The notes under the pieces: generated by a model
Told to the model about the DNA's origin: nothing
Seen by the model: only the letters and a program-made list of their open reading frames with translations
Databases searched by the model: none
In this document: piece after piece, positions 25,761 to 38,005 of the stretch
Numbering within the stretch: the first letter of the stretch is position 1
How the letters are laid out: each line of letters opens with the position of its first letter
NCBI RefSeq assembly: GCF_003467445.1
Contig: NZ_QSGS01000001.1
Span: 1-64,000, forward strand
Direction of reading: 5' to 3'
From: Exiguobacterium sp. AM39-5BH
GTDB lineage: Bacteria; Bacillota; Bacilli; Exiguobacteriales; Exiguobacteriaceae
DNA length: 64,000 bases
Made by a program: the position numbers and the translations under genes

Positions 25761-26789
25761 TTGATTCAATTGCGCAATGTGGCCAAGTGGTTCGACACGA
25801 AAAACGGTCGAGTCCAAGCGGTCGATGATGTGTCGCTTACGATCGAAAGCGGCGAAATTTTTGGAATAATCGGATACTCAGGGGCGGGGAAGTCGACGCT
25901 CATCCGGTTACTTAACCGACTCGAGGCACCTTCTAGCGGTGAAATCGTGGTCGCCGGTAGCGAGTTGACAAAGCTCACACCGAAGGAACTACGTGGGGTA
26001 CGTAAAAACGTCTCGATGGTGTTCCAACACTTCAACTTGTTATGGTCGCGCACGGTCGCTGAGAATATCAGCTTCCCGCTCGAGCTCATCGGGGTACCGG
26101 CGAGCGAGCGCAAACGCCGCGTCCAAGAACTCGTCGAACTCGTCGGTCTCGCCGGACGAGAAGACAGCTATCCGTCACAACTATCGGGCGGCCAAAAGCA
26201 GCGAGTCGGGATAGCCCGTGCGCTCGCTACGAATCCAGAAGTGCTCCTCTGCGACGAAGCGACGAGCGCACTCGACCCGAAGACGACGGATTCGATTCTC
26301 GAACTGCTCGTCAGCATCAACAAGAAACTCGGTTTGACGATCGTCCTCATCACGCATGAGATGCACGTCATCCAAAAGATTTGTCACCGCGTCGCCGTCA
26401 TGGAGGCCGGGAAGGTCGTCGAGACCGGACAAGTCGCCGACGTGTTCCAGCATCCGGAACAGCCGATCACGAAAGAGTTCGTCAAACAGATCGGTGCGGT
26501 CGAAGACATGTCGCTCACGTTCGAGCACTTGAAAGCCCGTTATCCGAGCGGTCAAATCGTCAAGCTCAAATTCTTGAACGAGACGGCCGAACAACCGATC
26601 TTGTCAGAAGTGTTGAAGCGGCATGACATCGGCTTCAACATCATCGGCGGGAACGTGACACAGTCACAAGTCGGGGCCCTCGGGACATTATTCATCCAAT
26701 TGATCGGAGAGCCGGCTGAAGTCGAGCGGGCCATCGCCTCAATCCGGTCGCAGGCAGTGGAAGTGGAGGTAGAAAGCGATGTTTCCTAA
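25761..26789 (+). CDS. metN: Methionine ABC transporter ATP-binding protein
   Basis: 342 aa. Walker A GYSGAGKST (38-46), signature LSGGQKQRVGIARAL, Walker B VLLCDEATSALD, switch His in ITHEM. The C-terminal NIL/ACT-like domain (from about 260) senses methionine in homologues. The start is TTG at 25761 with AGGAGG 8 nt upstream; the longer frame from 25641 runs through the riboswitch and is not coding. It overlaps metP by 11 nt. Confidence 0.94.
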   Translation: MIQLRNVAKWFDTKNGRVQAVDDVSLTIESGEIFGIIGYSGAGKSTLIRLLNRLEAPSSGEIVVAGSELTKLTPKELRGVRKNVSMVFQHFNLLWSRTVAENISFPLELIGVPASERKRRVQELVELVGLAGREDSYPSQLSGGQKQRVGIARALATNPEVLLCDEATSALDPKTTDSILELLVSINKKLGLTIVLITHEMHVIQKICHRVAVMEAGKVVETGQVADVFQHPEQPITKEFVKQIGAVEDMSLTFEHLKARYPSGQIVKLKFLNETAEQPILSEVLKRHDIGFNIIGGNVTQSQVGALGTLFIQLIGEPAEVERAIASIRSQAVEVEVESDVS

Positions 26790-27441
26790 TGTAGATTGGC
26801 AAGTCATGTTTGAAGAGACGTGGGAGACACTTTATATGACACTCGTCGCCGGAGCCGCGACGTTCGTCATCGGTCTCGCCCTCGGGATGCTCCTATACGT
26901 CACGAACGAGCCGCTCATGATGAAAAACCGACCGATTTACACGGTCATCAGCGCGGTCGTCAACATCTTCCGATCGATCCCGTTCATCATTTTGATCATC
27001 TTGCTCATCCCGTTCACGCTACTCGTCGTCGGGACGATGCTCGGGTCGACGGCGGCACTGCCGGCGCTTATCATCGGCGCGGCCCCGTTCTATGCGCGGA
27101 TGGTCGAGCTCGCGCTTCGCGAAGTCGACCGCGGCGTCATCGAGGCAGCCGAATCGATGGGCGCGACAAAATGGCAGATCGTCTATAAAGTGTTGTTCCC
27201 AGAAGCGTTGCCGGCCATCGTGTCAGGCATCACGGTCACCATCGTCGCAATCGTCGGTTACACGGCGATGGCAGGGGTTGTCGGGGGCGGGGGACTCGGA
27301 AACTTGGCGTTCCTCGAAGGGTTCCAGCGTTCACAAAATGACGTCACGTTCGTCGCGACAGTCCTAATTTTAATCATCGTCTTCGTCATCCAGTTCATCG
27401 GCGATCGACTCGTTTCAAAAATCGATAAGCGTTCTGCTTAA
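26779..27441 (+). CDS. metP: Methionine ABC transporter permease
   Basis: 220 aa with five membrane helices and the EAA loop (EAAESMGATKWQIVYKVLFPEALPAI), which docks on MetN. It forms the MetNPQ methionine importer channel. It overlaps metN by 11 nt and is followed 29 nt later by metQ. Confidence 0.94.
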   Translation: MFPNVDWQVMFEETWETLYMTLVAGAATFVIGLALGMLLYVTNEPLMMKNRPIYTVISAVVNIFRSIPFIILIILLIPFTLLVVGTMLGSTAALPALIIGAAPFYARMVELALREVDRGVIEAAESMGATKWQIVYKVLFPEALPAIVSGITVTIVAIVGYTAMAGVVGGGGLGNLAFLEGFQRSQNDVTFVATVLILIIVFVIQFIGDRLVSKIDKRSA

Positions 27442-27470
27442 TCATAAAAAAACATTTGGAGGGTTTACAC

Positions 27471-28304
27471 ATGAAATCATGGAAAACAGTACTTGGATTG
27501 ACAGCAGCTTCAGCACTTACCATTCTCGCGGCTTGCGGCGGCGGGGATTCAGAATCAGGTTCGGGCGATGACAAGACGCTCGTCATCGGTGCTTCGAACG
27601 TCCCGCACGCTGAGATTTTAGAGCACGTTCAAGACGAGTACGAGAAGAAGGGATATAAGCTTGAAATCAAGAAGTTCCAAGATTACGTTCTCCCGAACAA
27701 GACACTTGCGGATGGTGAGTTGGACGCGAACTACTTCCAACACGAGCCGTACCTCAAGTCACAAATGGCTGAAAACAAAGACTATAAATTTGCTTCTGCC
27801 GGTGGCGTCCACATCGAACCGATCGGTGTTTACTCGAAAGACTACGCATCACTCGATGAGCTTCCAGAAGGCGCTGAAGTCATCATGAGTTCGTCGGTCG
27901 CTGACCACGGACGGATCCTCACGATGCTCCAATCTGAAGGTTTGCTCACGCTCGCGGAAGGCAAGACGACGGACGCGACAGTTTCAGACATCGTCGACAA
28001 CCCGAAAAACTTGAAATTCAAGACAGACGTCGAAGCGGCACTTCTCCCGCAAGCGTTCAACAACGGCGAAGGGGACGCGGTCCTCATCAACACGAACTAT
28101 GCGATCGACGCCGGACTCAACCCACTCGAAGACGCCATCGCACTCGAAGGTGAAGATTCACCTTACGTCAACTTGATCGTCACGCGTGAAGGTGACGAAA
28201 GTGACGAGCGCGTCAAAGCACTCCTTGAAGTACTCACGTCAGAAGAGACACAACAATGGATCTTGGACGAGTACAAAGGTGCAGTCGTACCGGTCAAACA
28301 ATAA
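27471..28304 (+). CDS. metQ: Methionine-binding lipoprotein
   Basis: 277 aa NlpA-family substrate-binding lipoprotein. Lipobox LAAC with Cys22, then a Gly/Ser-rich tether. Binding-fold features include GASNVPHAEILEHV, DYVLPNKTLADGELDANYFQHEPYL and LINTNYAIDAGLNP. It captures methionine outside and hands it to MetP. The start at 27471 follows GGAGGG. It ends the S-box operon. Confidence 0.95.
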   Translation: MKSWKTVLGLTAASALTILAACGGGDSESGSGDDKTLVIGASNVPHAEILEHVQDEYEKKGYKLEIKKFQDYVLPNKTLADGELDANYFQHEPYLKSQMAENKDYKFASAGGVHIEPIGVYSKDYASLDELPEGAEVIMSSSVADHGRILTMLQSEGLLTLAEGKTTDATVSDIVDNPKNLKFKTDVEAALLPQAFNNGEGDAVLINTNYAIDAGLNPLEDAIALEGEDSPYVNLIVTREGDESDERVKALLEVLTSEETQQWILDEYKGAVVPVKQ

Positions 28305-28311
28305 TCTCGTT

Positions 28312-28340
28312 AAGGTCTGGGCTATCCCGGGCCTTTTTTA
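28312..28340 (+). terminator. Terminator of metNPQ
   Basis: 28312-28321 pairs with 28326-28335 (10 bp, two wobbles, CTAT loop), followed by TTTTTT. Confidence 0.85.
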
Positions 28341-28374
28341 TTTAGAGTAGTTTTGGTTCACTAATAGAAGTACA

Positions 28375-28388
28375 CTACATATATGTAG
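28375..28388. promoter_or_regulatory. Palindrome upstream of the MFS gene
   Basis: CTACATATATGTAG is a perfect 14-bp palindrome 18 nt before the MFS start codon. It may be a TetR/MarR-type operator; no adjacent regulator gene is seen. Confidence 0.35.
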
Positions 28389-28405
28389 GAAAAGGGGGGA
28401 TCCGG

Positions 28406-29620
28406 ATGAACATACGACACATTCATCCGCTGACACTGGGCGTCTTGTTCGGTACATTTTTTGCCCGGCTGTCGACATTTTTTGTCATGCCGTTTTTCGC
28501 GATTTATCTCGCGACGCTCGGTTTCTCGGCGAGCGTAATCGGGACGGTGTTCGCCATCTCGGCGCTATCGGGGCTGTTCATGAGCTTTTTCGGGGGGACG
28601 CTGTCTGACCGCTACGGGCGCAAACAGTTGATGCTGATCGGCATTGTCTTGAACGCCTTGACGTTCACCGGTTTCGCGCTCGTGACAGAGTTATTTTGGT
28701 TTTATATGTTCTCGGTACTCATGGGCGTGTCGCGGTCGTTCCTCGAACCGGCATCGCGCGCGCTCATCAGCGACACGACGCAACCGGACCAACGCGTCAT
28801 CGTCTATAACGTCCGTTACTTTTTGATCAATATCGCGGCGGCGATCGGGCCATTGCTCGCGGTCGTTTTGTCGCTCACTGGCGCGAAGAGCGCCTTCTTC
28901 GTCGTGACAGGTGTCTACGTGCTATATGGGCTTGTCATCTCGACGTTATTCCGAAAGTATCCGTTCGAGGAAGGGGATGGCGTCAAAGTTCGACCACGTT
29001 TGACAGAAACGTTCCGCGTGTTACGACAAGATAAGACGTTTCGCTTCGTCATCATCGGCATGATTTTTGCCATCATCGGCTATAGCCAGTTCAATGCGAC
29101 GTTACCGCAGTTCATCGCCTTCCACGACGGTTTCAGTGACGGCTCACGTTTGTTCGCTTATTTGTTGACAGTCAATGCGATCACCGTGCTCGTCGTCCAA
29201 TATCCGATTATGCGATTCGGGATTCGTGTGTCGCCGATTAAATCACTCTTTTTTGGTGTCGGGACGCTGTCGACGGGGCTTCTACTCATCGGGTTCGCGA
29301 CCGAGACGTGGGTACTGTACATCGCCATGGTCATTTTCACGATTGGGGAAGTGTTCATGTTTACAATGACGGACGTATTGACGGATGAATTGGCGCCGGC
29401 CCATTTGCGCGGGACATATTTCGGGGCGATGGGGTTGACGGCGCTCGGTCAGACGATCGGCCCCGTCATCGGCGGGTTCTTGCTCGACGGGTTCGACAAT
29501 GCGGCGCTACCCGTGTTTGGAAGCTTGGCTGTCTTGACGGCGTGTGGTTCTTTCTTTTTCGCCGGTGCGCTCAAAGAACGGAAAGCCGTTTTGGCGTTAG
29601 CGGAGGAAAAAGCTGGATAA
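28406..29620 (+). CDS. MFS transporter (drug/proton antiporter type)
   Basis: 404 aa with twelve predicted helices. Motif A GGTLSDRYGRKQLML lies between helices 2 and 3 and there is a Pro/Gly-rich GPVIGGFLLDG in the C-terminal half. It is similar to efflux MFS proteins; the substrate is unknown. It is inserted between metQ and sufC compared with B. subtilis. The ribosome site GGGGGG lies at 28395. Confidence 0.85.
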   Translation: MNIRHIHPLTLGVLFGTFFARLSTFFVMPFFAIYLATLGFSASVIGTVFAISALSGLFMSFFGGTLSDRYGRKQLMLIGIVLNALTFTGFALVTELFWFYMFSVLMGVSRSFLEPASRALISDTTQPDQRVIVYNVRYFLINIAAAIGPLLAVVLSLTGAKSAFFVVTGVYVLYGLVISTLFRKYPFEEGDGVKVRPRLTETFRVLRQDKTFRFVIIGMIFAIIGYSQFNATLPQFIAFHDGFSDGSRLFAYLLTVNAITVLVVQYPIMRFGIRVSPIKSLFFGVGTLSTGLLLIGFATETWVLYIAMVIFTIGEVFMFTMTDVLTDELAPAHLRGTYFGAMGLTALGQTIGPVIGGFLLDGFDNAALPVFGSLAVLTACGSFFFAGALKERKAVLALAEEKAG

Positions 29621-29637
29621 AGTCTTGATTTCCCGAT

Positions 29638-29679
29638 ATTATCATTCTCAACATTTAAGTTTTATTGAGAATGAATAAT
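29638..29679. promoter_or_regulatory. Long inverted repeat upstream of the suf operon
   Basis: 29638-29651 and 29665-29679 are complementary over 14 bp with one bulge. With no T-run it is a poor terminator; its right part (TGAGAATGAATAATA) loosely resembles a Fur box (TGATAATNATTATCA). Confidence 0.4.
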
Positions 29680-29704
29680 AAGGTGAGTCGCTTGAAATAA
29701 AAAA

Positions 29705-29737
29705 TTGCCTAGATTAAGATTAGAATATATCTAATCT
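29705..29737 (+). promoter_or_regulatory. suf promoter overlapped by a palindromic operator
   Basis: TTGCCT (29705-29710) and TATCTA (29728-29733) are 17 nt apart. AGATTAGA (29717-29724) and TCTAATCT (29730-29737) form a perfect inverted repeat covering the -10, a typical repressor position. The regulator is unknown. Confidence 0.5.
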
Positions 29738-29774
29738 ACGCCACAATTGGCGAGAAAACGGAAGGGGTATCCGA

Positions 29775-30554
29775 ATGTCTAACGTACCACACATGAAAAT
29801 TGATGACCTCCGCGTCTCAATCGAAGGAAAAGAGATCGTCAAAGGTCTGAATCTTGAAATTAAAGGTGGCGAAATTCACGCCATCATGGGTCCTAACGGG
29901 ACGGGTAAATCTACACTCGCATCGGCACTTATGGGTCATCCATTGTATGAGGTCACAGGCGGAAGCGTTGATTTGAACGGCGAAGACGTACTCGACATGG
30001 AAGTCGATGAGCGCGCGCAAGCCGGAATGTTCCTCGCGATGCAATATCCGGCTGAAATCAGTGGTGTCACGAATGCCGATTTCTTGCGTTCAGCGATCAA
30101 CTCGCGCCGTGAAGAAGGCCAAGAAATCTCGCTTATGAAGTTCATCCGTGAACTTGATGCGAAGATGGACATCCTCGAGATCCCTTCAGAAATGGCGCAT
30201 CGCTATTTGAACGAAGGCTTCTCGGGCGGAGAAAAAAAACGTAACGAGATTCTCCAGATGATGATGATCAAACCGAACATCGCTATCCTCGATGAGATTG
30301 ACTCAGGTCTTGACATCGATGCGCTCAAAGTCGTCGCCAAAGGCGTCAACGAAATGCGCTCAGAAGAGTTCGGCTGCTTAATCATCACGCACTACCAACG
30401 TCTCCTCAACTATATCGAGCCAGACTTTGTTCACATCATGATGGACGGGAAAATCGTCATGTCAGGTGGCAAAGAGCTTGCACAACGACTCGAAGCAGAA
30501 GGTTACGACTGGGTGAAGCAAGATCTTGGAATGACAGTAGACACAGAAGCGTAA
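29775..30554 (+). CDS. sufC: Fe-S cluster assembly ATPase SufC
   Basis: 259 aa ABC-type ATPase, soluble. Walker A GPNGTGKST (39-47), signature FSGGEKKRNEILQMMM, Walker B IAILDEIDSGLDIDAL. It binds SufB and SufD to form the SufBCD scaffold on which Fe-S clusters are built. First gene of sufCDSUB, the standard Bacillota order. An upstream palindrome suggests transcriptional control. Confidence 0.96.
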   Translation: MSNVPHMKIDDLRVSIEGKEIVKGLNLEIKGGEIHAIMGPNGTGKSTLASALMGHPLYEVTGGSVDLNGEDVLDMEVDERAQAGMFLAMQYPAEISGVTNADFLRSAINSRREEGQEISLMKFIRELDAKMDILEIPSEMAHRYLNEGFSGGEKKRNEILQMMMIKPNIAILDEIDSGLDIDALKVVAKGVNEMRSEEFGCLIITHYQRLLNYIEPDFVHIMMDGKIVMSGGKELAQRLEAEGYDWVKQDLGMTVDTEA

Positions 30555-30566
30555 GGAGGCTGTACG

Positions 30567-33480
<2,914 letters not shown>

Positions 33481-33499
33481 GTAGAAGGAGGAGACCGAT

Positions 33500-34897
33500 A
33501 TGGCGAAAAACATGCCAGACATTGGCGATTACAAATATGGCTTCCATGACCGGGACATCTCGATTTTCCGTTCAGGCCGCGGCTTGACGAATGAAATCGT
33601 AGAGACGATCTCGCGCATGAAAGAAGAACCGGCATGGATGCTCGAGTTCCGCTTGAAATCACTCGAACAGTTCCGCAAAATGCCGATGCCGACATGGGGC
33701 GGCGATCTCACGGCACTCGATTTCGATGAGATCACGTACTATGTCAAACCGTCTGAGAAGACAGAGCACTCGTGGGACGAAGTTCCTGAAGAAATCAAAC
33801 GTACGTTTGACAAGCTCGGAATCCCGGAAGCGGAGCAAAAATATTTGGCGGGCGTCTCGGCTCAGTATGAGTCTGAAGTCGTCTATCACAGTATGCAAGA
33901 AGACTTTGAAGCGAAAGGTGTCATCTTCAAAGATACGGACACGGCGCTCAAAGAAGACGAAGCGATTTTCCGCGAGTATTTCGGAAAATTGATTCCACCG
34001 GCGGACAACAAGTTTGCGGCACTCAACTCGGCCGTTTGGTCAGGTGGCTCGTTCATCTACGTACCAAAAGGCGTGAAGCTCGAGCAACCGCTCCAAGCTT
34101 ATTTCCGCATCAACTCGGAGAACATGGGTCAGTTCGAGCGGACGCTCATCATCGTCGACGAGGGCGCATCAGTCCATTACGTCGAAGGATGTACGGCACC
34201 GGTCTACACGACGAACTCACTCCACTCGGCGGTCGTTGAGATTTTCGTCAACAAAGACGCATACTGCCGCTACACGACGATCCAGAACTGGGCGAACAAC
34301 GTTTACAACTTGGTCACGAAGCGTGCCATCTGTGAAGCGGGCGGATCGATGGAGTGGATCGATGGCAACATCGGTTCGAAACTCACGATGAAATACCCGG
34401 CCGTCATCTTGAAAGGTGAAGGCTCACGCGGTATGACGCTCTCGATTGCTCTCGGCGGTAAAGGTCAGCACCAAGACGCGGGCGCGAAAATGATTCACCT
34501 CGCACCGAATACGTCGTCGTCCATCGTCTCGAAGTCGATCTCGAAACAAGGCGGAAAAGTCTCGTATCGCGGAATCGTCCACTTCGGTCGTAAAGCGAAA
34601 GGCGCACGTTCGAACATCGAATGTGACACGCTCATCATGGACAACCAGTCGACGTCGGACACGATCCCGTACAACGAAATCTTGAACGACCAAGTCTCAC
34701 TCGAGCACGAAGCGAAAGTCTCTAAAGTGTCAGAAGAGCAACTCTTCTACCTCATGAGCCGCGGAATCTCGGAAGAAGAAGCGACTGAAATGATCGTCAT
34801 GGGCTTCATCGAGCCGTTCACGAAAGAATTGCCAATGGAATATGCCGTCGAAATGAACCGTCTCATCAAGTTCGAGATGGAAGGGTCGATCGGGTAA
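33500..34897 (+). CDS. sufB: Fe-S cluster assembly scaffold SufB
   Basis: 465 aa, normal length. Conserved SufB segments are present: [53 protein letters not shown]-like [25 protein letters not shown] and [22 protein letters not shown]. It forms the cluster-building scaffold with SufC and SufD. Last gene of the operon, with AGAAGGAGGAG before ATG and a terminator directly after. Confidence 0.96.
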   Translation: MAKNMPDIGDYKYGFHDRDISIFRSGRGLTNEIVETISRMKEEPAWMLEFRLKSLEQFRKMPMPTWGGDLTALDFDEITYYVKPSEKTEHSWDEVPEEIKRTFDKLGIPEAEQKYLAGVSAQYESEVVYHSMQEDFEAKGVIFKDTDTALKEDEAIFREYFGKLIPPADNKFAALNSAVWSGGSFIYVPKGVKLEQPLQAYFRINSENMGQFERTLIIVDEGASVHYVEGCTAPVYTTNSLHSAVVEIFVNKDAYCRYTTIQNWANNVYNLVTKRAICEAGGSMEWIDGNIGSKLTMKYPAVILKGEGSRGMTLSIALGGKGQHQDAGAKMIHLAPNTSSSIVSKSISKQGGKVSYRGIVHFGRKAKGARSNIECDTLIMDNQSTSDTIPYNEILNDQVSLEHEAKVSKVSEEQLFYLMSRGISEEEATEMIVMGFIEPFTKELPMEYAVEMNRLIKFEMEGSIG

Positions 34898-34906
34898 CAG
34901 TGAATC

Positions 34907-34940
34907 AAGCGAACTCACCGCAAGGGAGTTCGCTTTTTTT
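34907..34940 (+). terminator. Terminator of sufCDSUB
   Basis: 34907-34916 pairs with 34926-34935 (10 bp), then a long T-run. Confidence 0.88.
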
Positions 34941-35005
34941 GTCGTGAAACGAGAGTCAGTCGGGTATGCTAAGAAAGAGACCATGTTTAGGAAGGGGAGA
35001 AGCAT

Positions 35006-35980
35006 ATGAATCAATTGAATACAATTAATCCAGAAGACATCACCCGCATCGCCGTCGTCGGTGCCGGCTGGGTCGGTGTCAGTTTCGCCTATCAACTGTC
35101 GATGGCCGCGCTCTGTGAAGAGCTCGTCTTGATCGACTCAAACCACGCTAAGGCCGAAGGCGAGGCGATGGACCTCAATCACGGCATTTCGTTCGCTCCG
35201 AGCCCGGTCCGGATTTGGGCAGGGGACTATTCAGATTGCCGCGACGCCGATATCGTCGTCATCACGGCCGGTGCCGCTCAAATACTCGGCCAGACCCAGA
35301 TGGACCTCGCCGAACAGAATGCAAAGGTCATGCAACATGTCACGGAACAAATTATGGCGAGCGGGTTCGACGGCATCCTCGTCGTCGCGACGAACCCGGT
35401 CAATGTCATGGCCCACGTCGTCTGGAAGACGTCCGGCTTGCCGAAGCATCGCGTCATCGGATCGGGGACGGTGCTCGACACGGCCCGTCTCCGTTATAAG
35501 GTCGGCGAGTATTTCGACTTGTCGGCACGAAACTGCCACGTCTACTATATGGGCGAACACGGTGCCGGGGGCTTCGTCGCCTGGGACAACGCCCGCATTT
35601 ACGGGAAGTCGATGAAGCAGTTACTTGAAGAGAATGAATCATATCGCCAAGAAGATTTGGACGCCATCTATCAAAGAGTCCGCGATGCGGCGAATCAAAT
35701 CATCGAGTATAAGAGCGCGGCGTATTACGCAATCGGGCTCGGTTTGCTTCGCATCGTCCGGGCCGTCGTCCGGAACGAGAACTCCGTTGTGACAATCGGT
35801 GCCCACCTCGATGGCGAATATGGGGCAACAGGTCTCCATATCGGCGTACCGGCCTTGATTGACCGGACCGGCATCCGCCAAATCGTCGAAATTGACCTGA
35901 CGGATGAGGAACAAAGGCAGTTCGACACCTCGGTCGGACGGATCCGTCAAGCCATTGAAAAAATCGAATTCACTTCATAA
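35006..35980 (+). CDS. L-lactate dehydrogenase-like protein with altered catalytic residues
   Basis: 324 aa LDH/MDH superfamily. Rossmann GAGWVG, NAD-selecting Asp (VLIDSN), Gln92 of the specificity loop, Asn130 (ATNPVNV), Asp158 and Arg161 (LDTARLR) and His185 (GEHG) are kept. The mobile-loop Arg (usual GETR) is Gln98 in GQTQ; the usual Asp after GEHG is Ala187; the usual Thr of ATYY is Ala239. Loss of the loop Arg would weaken catalysis on pyruvate, so it may use another 2-oxoacid or be regulatory. Monocistronic, with a bidirectional terminator after it. Confidence 0.82.
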   Translation: MNQLNTINPEDITRIAVVGAGWVGVSFAYQLSMAALCEELVLIDSNHAKAEGEAMDLNHGISFAPSPVRIWAGDYSDCRDADIVVITAGAAQILGQTQMDLAEQNAKVMQHVTEQIMASGFDGILVVATNPVNVMAHVVWKTSGLPKHRVIGSGTVLDTARLRYKVGEYFDLSARNCHVYYMGEHGAGGFVAWDNARIYGKSMKQLLEENESYRQEDLDAIYQRVRDAANQIIEYKSAAYYAIGLGLLRIVRAVVRNENSVVTIGAHLDGEYGATGLHIGVPALIDRTGIRQIVEIDLTDEEQRQFDTSVGRIRQAIEKIEFTS

Positions 35981-35985
35981 AAAGG

Positions 35986-36015
35986 ACCCGGCTGCCTATG
36001 AGGCAACCGGGTTTA
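35986..36015. terminator. Bidirectional terminator between the LDH-like gene and alsT
   Basis: ACCCGGCTGCCT (35986-35997) pairs with AGGCAACCGGGT (36001-36012) with one mismatch, A-run on one side and T-rich on the other. Confidence 0.85.
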
Positions 36016-36018
36016 TCG

Positions 36019-37400
36019 TTACGACGCCTTCTTCTCGGCGACGTCTTTCTTATAATATTTCTCGGACGTGAAGAACTCGGTCGTCAAGCGCTTCACTTCG
36101 CCGCTGAGCAATAAGACGGCAATCATGTTCGGGATGAGAATCATCGCGAGCATCAAATCAAGGAAGTTCCAAATCATCTGGGCTCCACCGATCGCACCGA
36201 TGATAATCGAGACGATGTAGACGACTTTCATCAGGAAGCCGGCCTTTAAACCGAACAAATACTCGGCTTGACGTGATCCGTAAAAGATGACAACGATAAT
36301 CGTCGACAAGACGAAGAAGATGAGCGAGATCGTGACGAGCAAGCTACCCGTGTATCCAAAGTACTGTTGGAACGCGATCGTCGTCAAGGCAGCCGGGTCG
36401 TCCATCGCATCAGCCGTGTCCACACACCGGACGACAAGACGACGAACGCCGTCGTGCTACAGATGATGAGCGTATCGATGACAATCCCGATGATGGCCCA
36501 GAAGCCTTGCCGAACTGGATGATCGGTCTGAGCGGCAGCGTGAGCAATCGGAGCAGTCCCGAGCCCTGCTTCGTTCGAGTAAAGACCGCGGGCGAAGCCC
36601 CATCGAATCGTCTCGGCGATGGCGGCACCGGCGAATCCACCGAGCGCGGCCATCGGTTGGAACGCGTACGAGAAAATGAGACCGAGCACTTCCGGGATTT
36701 GTGAGACATTCATCAACACGATGATTATTCCGGCACCGACATAGACGAGAGCCATCGCCGGAACGATAACTTCCGTCACTTTCGCGATGCGTTTCATGCC
36801 GCCGAAGACGACGAGGCCGACGAGTCCGGCAACGATGATTCCAGTCACGAGCGTATCGCCGTCGAACGTCTCCCGGACGGCCGCACTGATGGCGTTGCCT
36901 TGGACCATGATACTCGGGATGAGCTCAATCATGAGGGCGAAGGCGAACCAAGAAGCGAGCCACTTTAATTTCAACCCCTTCGCCATGTAATAGACAGGTC
37001 CGCCGACGAATTCACCGGCTTCGTTCTTTTCACGATACCGGACCGCGAGAACGCTCTCGGAGAATTTGATGGCCATACCGACGACGGCGATGACCCACAT
37101 CCAGAAGATGGCGCCCGGACCGCCGAACATGATGGCGGCCGGTACCCCGATGATATTGGCCGCACCGATCGTAGAAGATAAGGCCGACGTCAGCGCCTGG
37201 CGTGGGCTGATGTCACCTTCACCTTTTGGCTTTTTGAAGACACTCCCTAACGTTTGTTGCAGTATGTAGATGGGGTATCGGAATTGGAAGAATCCTAAAC
37301 GGATCGTCAAATAGAGTCCAGATAACACGAGTAACGAGATGATTGGCACTCCCCATAGCCAATCTGAAATCGCCGTCACCATAGTCACAAGTTGTTCCAC
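36019..37400 (-). CDS. alsT: Sodium:alanine symporter, AGCS family (frameshifted)
   Basis: Polytopic AGCS-family transporter importing alanine or glycine with sodium. Family motifs: TSALSSTIGAANIIGVPAAIMFGGPGAIFWMW, VRYREKNEAGEFVGGPVYYM, RGLYSNEAGLGTAPIAHAAAQTDHP. The frame breaks at 36420: one extra G joins SSGVW to DTADAMDDPAALT, giving 460 aa. The start is GTG at 37400 with AGGAG 7 nt upstream; the 77-codon extension to 37631 has no site and overlaps acyP on the other strand. Confidence 0.88.
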
Positions 37401-37493
37401 AACATCACTCCTATCCAGTATTTTACTTATATACTGTTGCCTAACGAGATAGGGGCTAAACCCTTTCTTTGAAAATAAGAGGAGGAGACTTAT

Positions 37494-37766
37494 ATGAAAC
37501 AAGCACAACACCTCATCGTATCGGGCCGTGTCCAAGGGGTCGGTTTCCGTTACTTCGCGCAAGTGACAGCACTTGAATACGGCGTAACGGGCTGGGTCCG
37601 CAACTTGAATGATGGAACGGTCGAACTTCAAGTGGAAGGGGACGAAGAACGATTGGAATCTTATAAACGCGCCTTATACGACGGAAATCGTTTTGTCGGC
37701 GTCGAACGGATTGAAGCGAAAGACACAACGGTCGAATCGTTCCGGAAGTTCGATATCCGTTATTGA
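37494..37766 (+). CDS. acyP: Acylphosphatase
   Basis: 90 aa, full family length. Catalytic Arg19 in GRVQGVGFRYF and Asn37 in GWVRNLNDGTVE. It hydrolyses acyl phosphates such as acetyl-type or 1,3-bisphosphoglycerate. AGAGGAGGAG precedes the ATG. It diverges from alsT. Confidence 0.95.
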   Translation: MKQAQHLIVSGRVQGVGFRYFAQVTALEYGVTGWVRNLNDGTVELQVEGDEERLESYKRALYDGNRFVGVERIEAKDTTVESFRKFDIRY

Positions 37767-37770
37767 CCAT

Positions 37771-37803
37771 GTCATTCATAAACAGCTAGTGTTTATGAAT
37801 GAC
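37771..37803. repeat. Perfect 14-bp inverted repeat after acyP
   Basis: 37771-37784 and 37790-37803 are perfect complements around GCTAG. There is no T-run, so it is a weak terminator at best. It could be an operator or RNA-stabilising hairpin. Confidence 0.5.
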
Positions 37804-37887
37804 TCGCCGGTAATCTGTAAAATAAGGGTACGGTTCCATGAAATAAATCCACATTCAAAAAAATAAACATCATTTTTAACGATAGGG

Positions 37888-37915
37888 TGGTCAAAAAAAT
37901 GAAAGTGTGTATAAT
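37888..37915 (+). promoter_or_regulatory. Promoter of brnQ
   Basis: TGGTCA (37888-37893) and a perfect TATAAT (37910-37915), 16 nt apart. Confidence 0.55.
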
Positions 37916-37933
37916 GAAATAGACCAAGCGGTT

Positions 37934-37948
37934 TATTGTCAGAAAATT
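37934..37948 (+). promoter_or_regulatory. CodY box for brnQ
   Basis: TATTGTCAGAAAATT matches the CodY consensus AATTTTCWGAAAATT at 13 of 15 positions and lies about 20 nt downstream of the -10, where bound CodY would block transcription when branched-chain amino acids and GTP are high. Confidence 0.7.
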
Positions 37949-38005
37949 TAGTCATTTGATTCATTGGTAACATGGAAGGTATTACATGTATGTGGAGGTA
38001 GTTGT

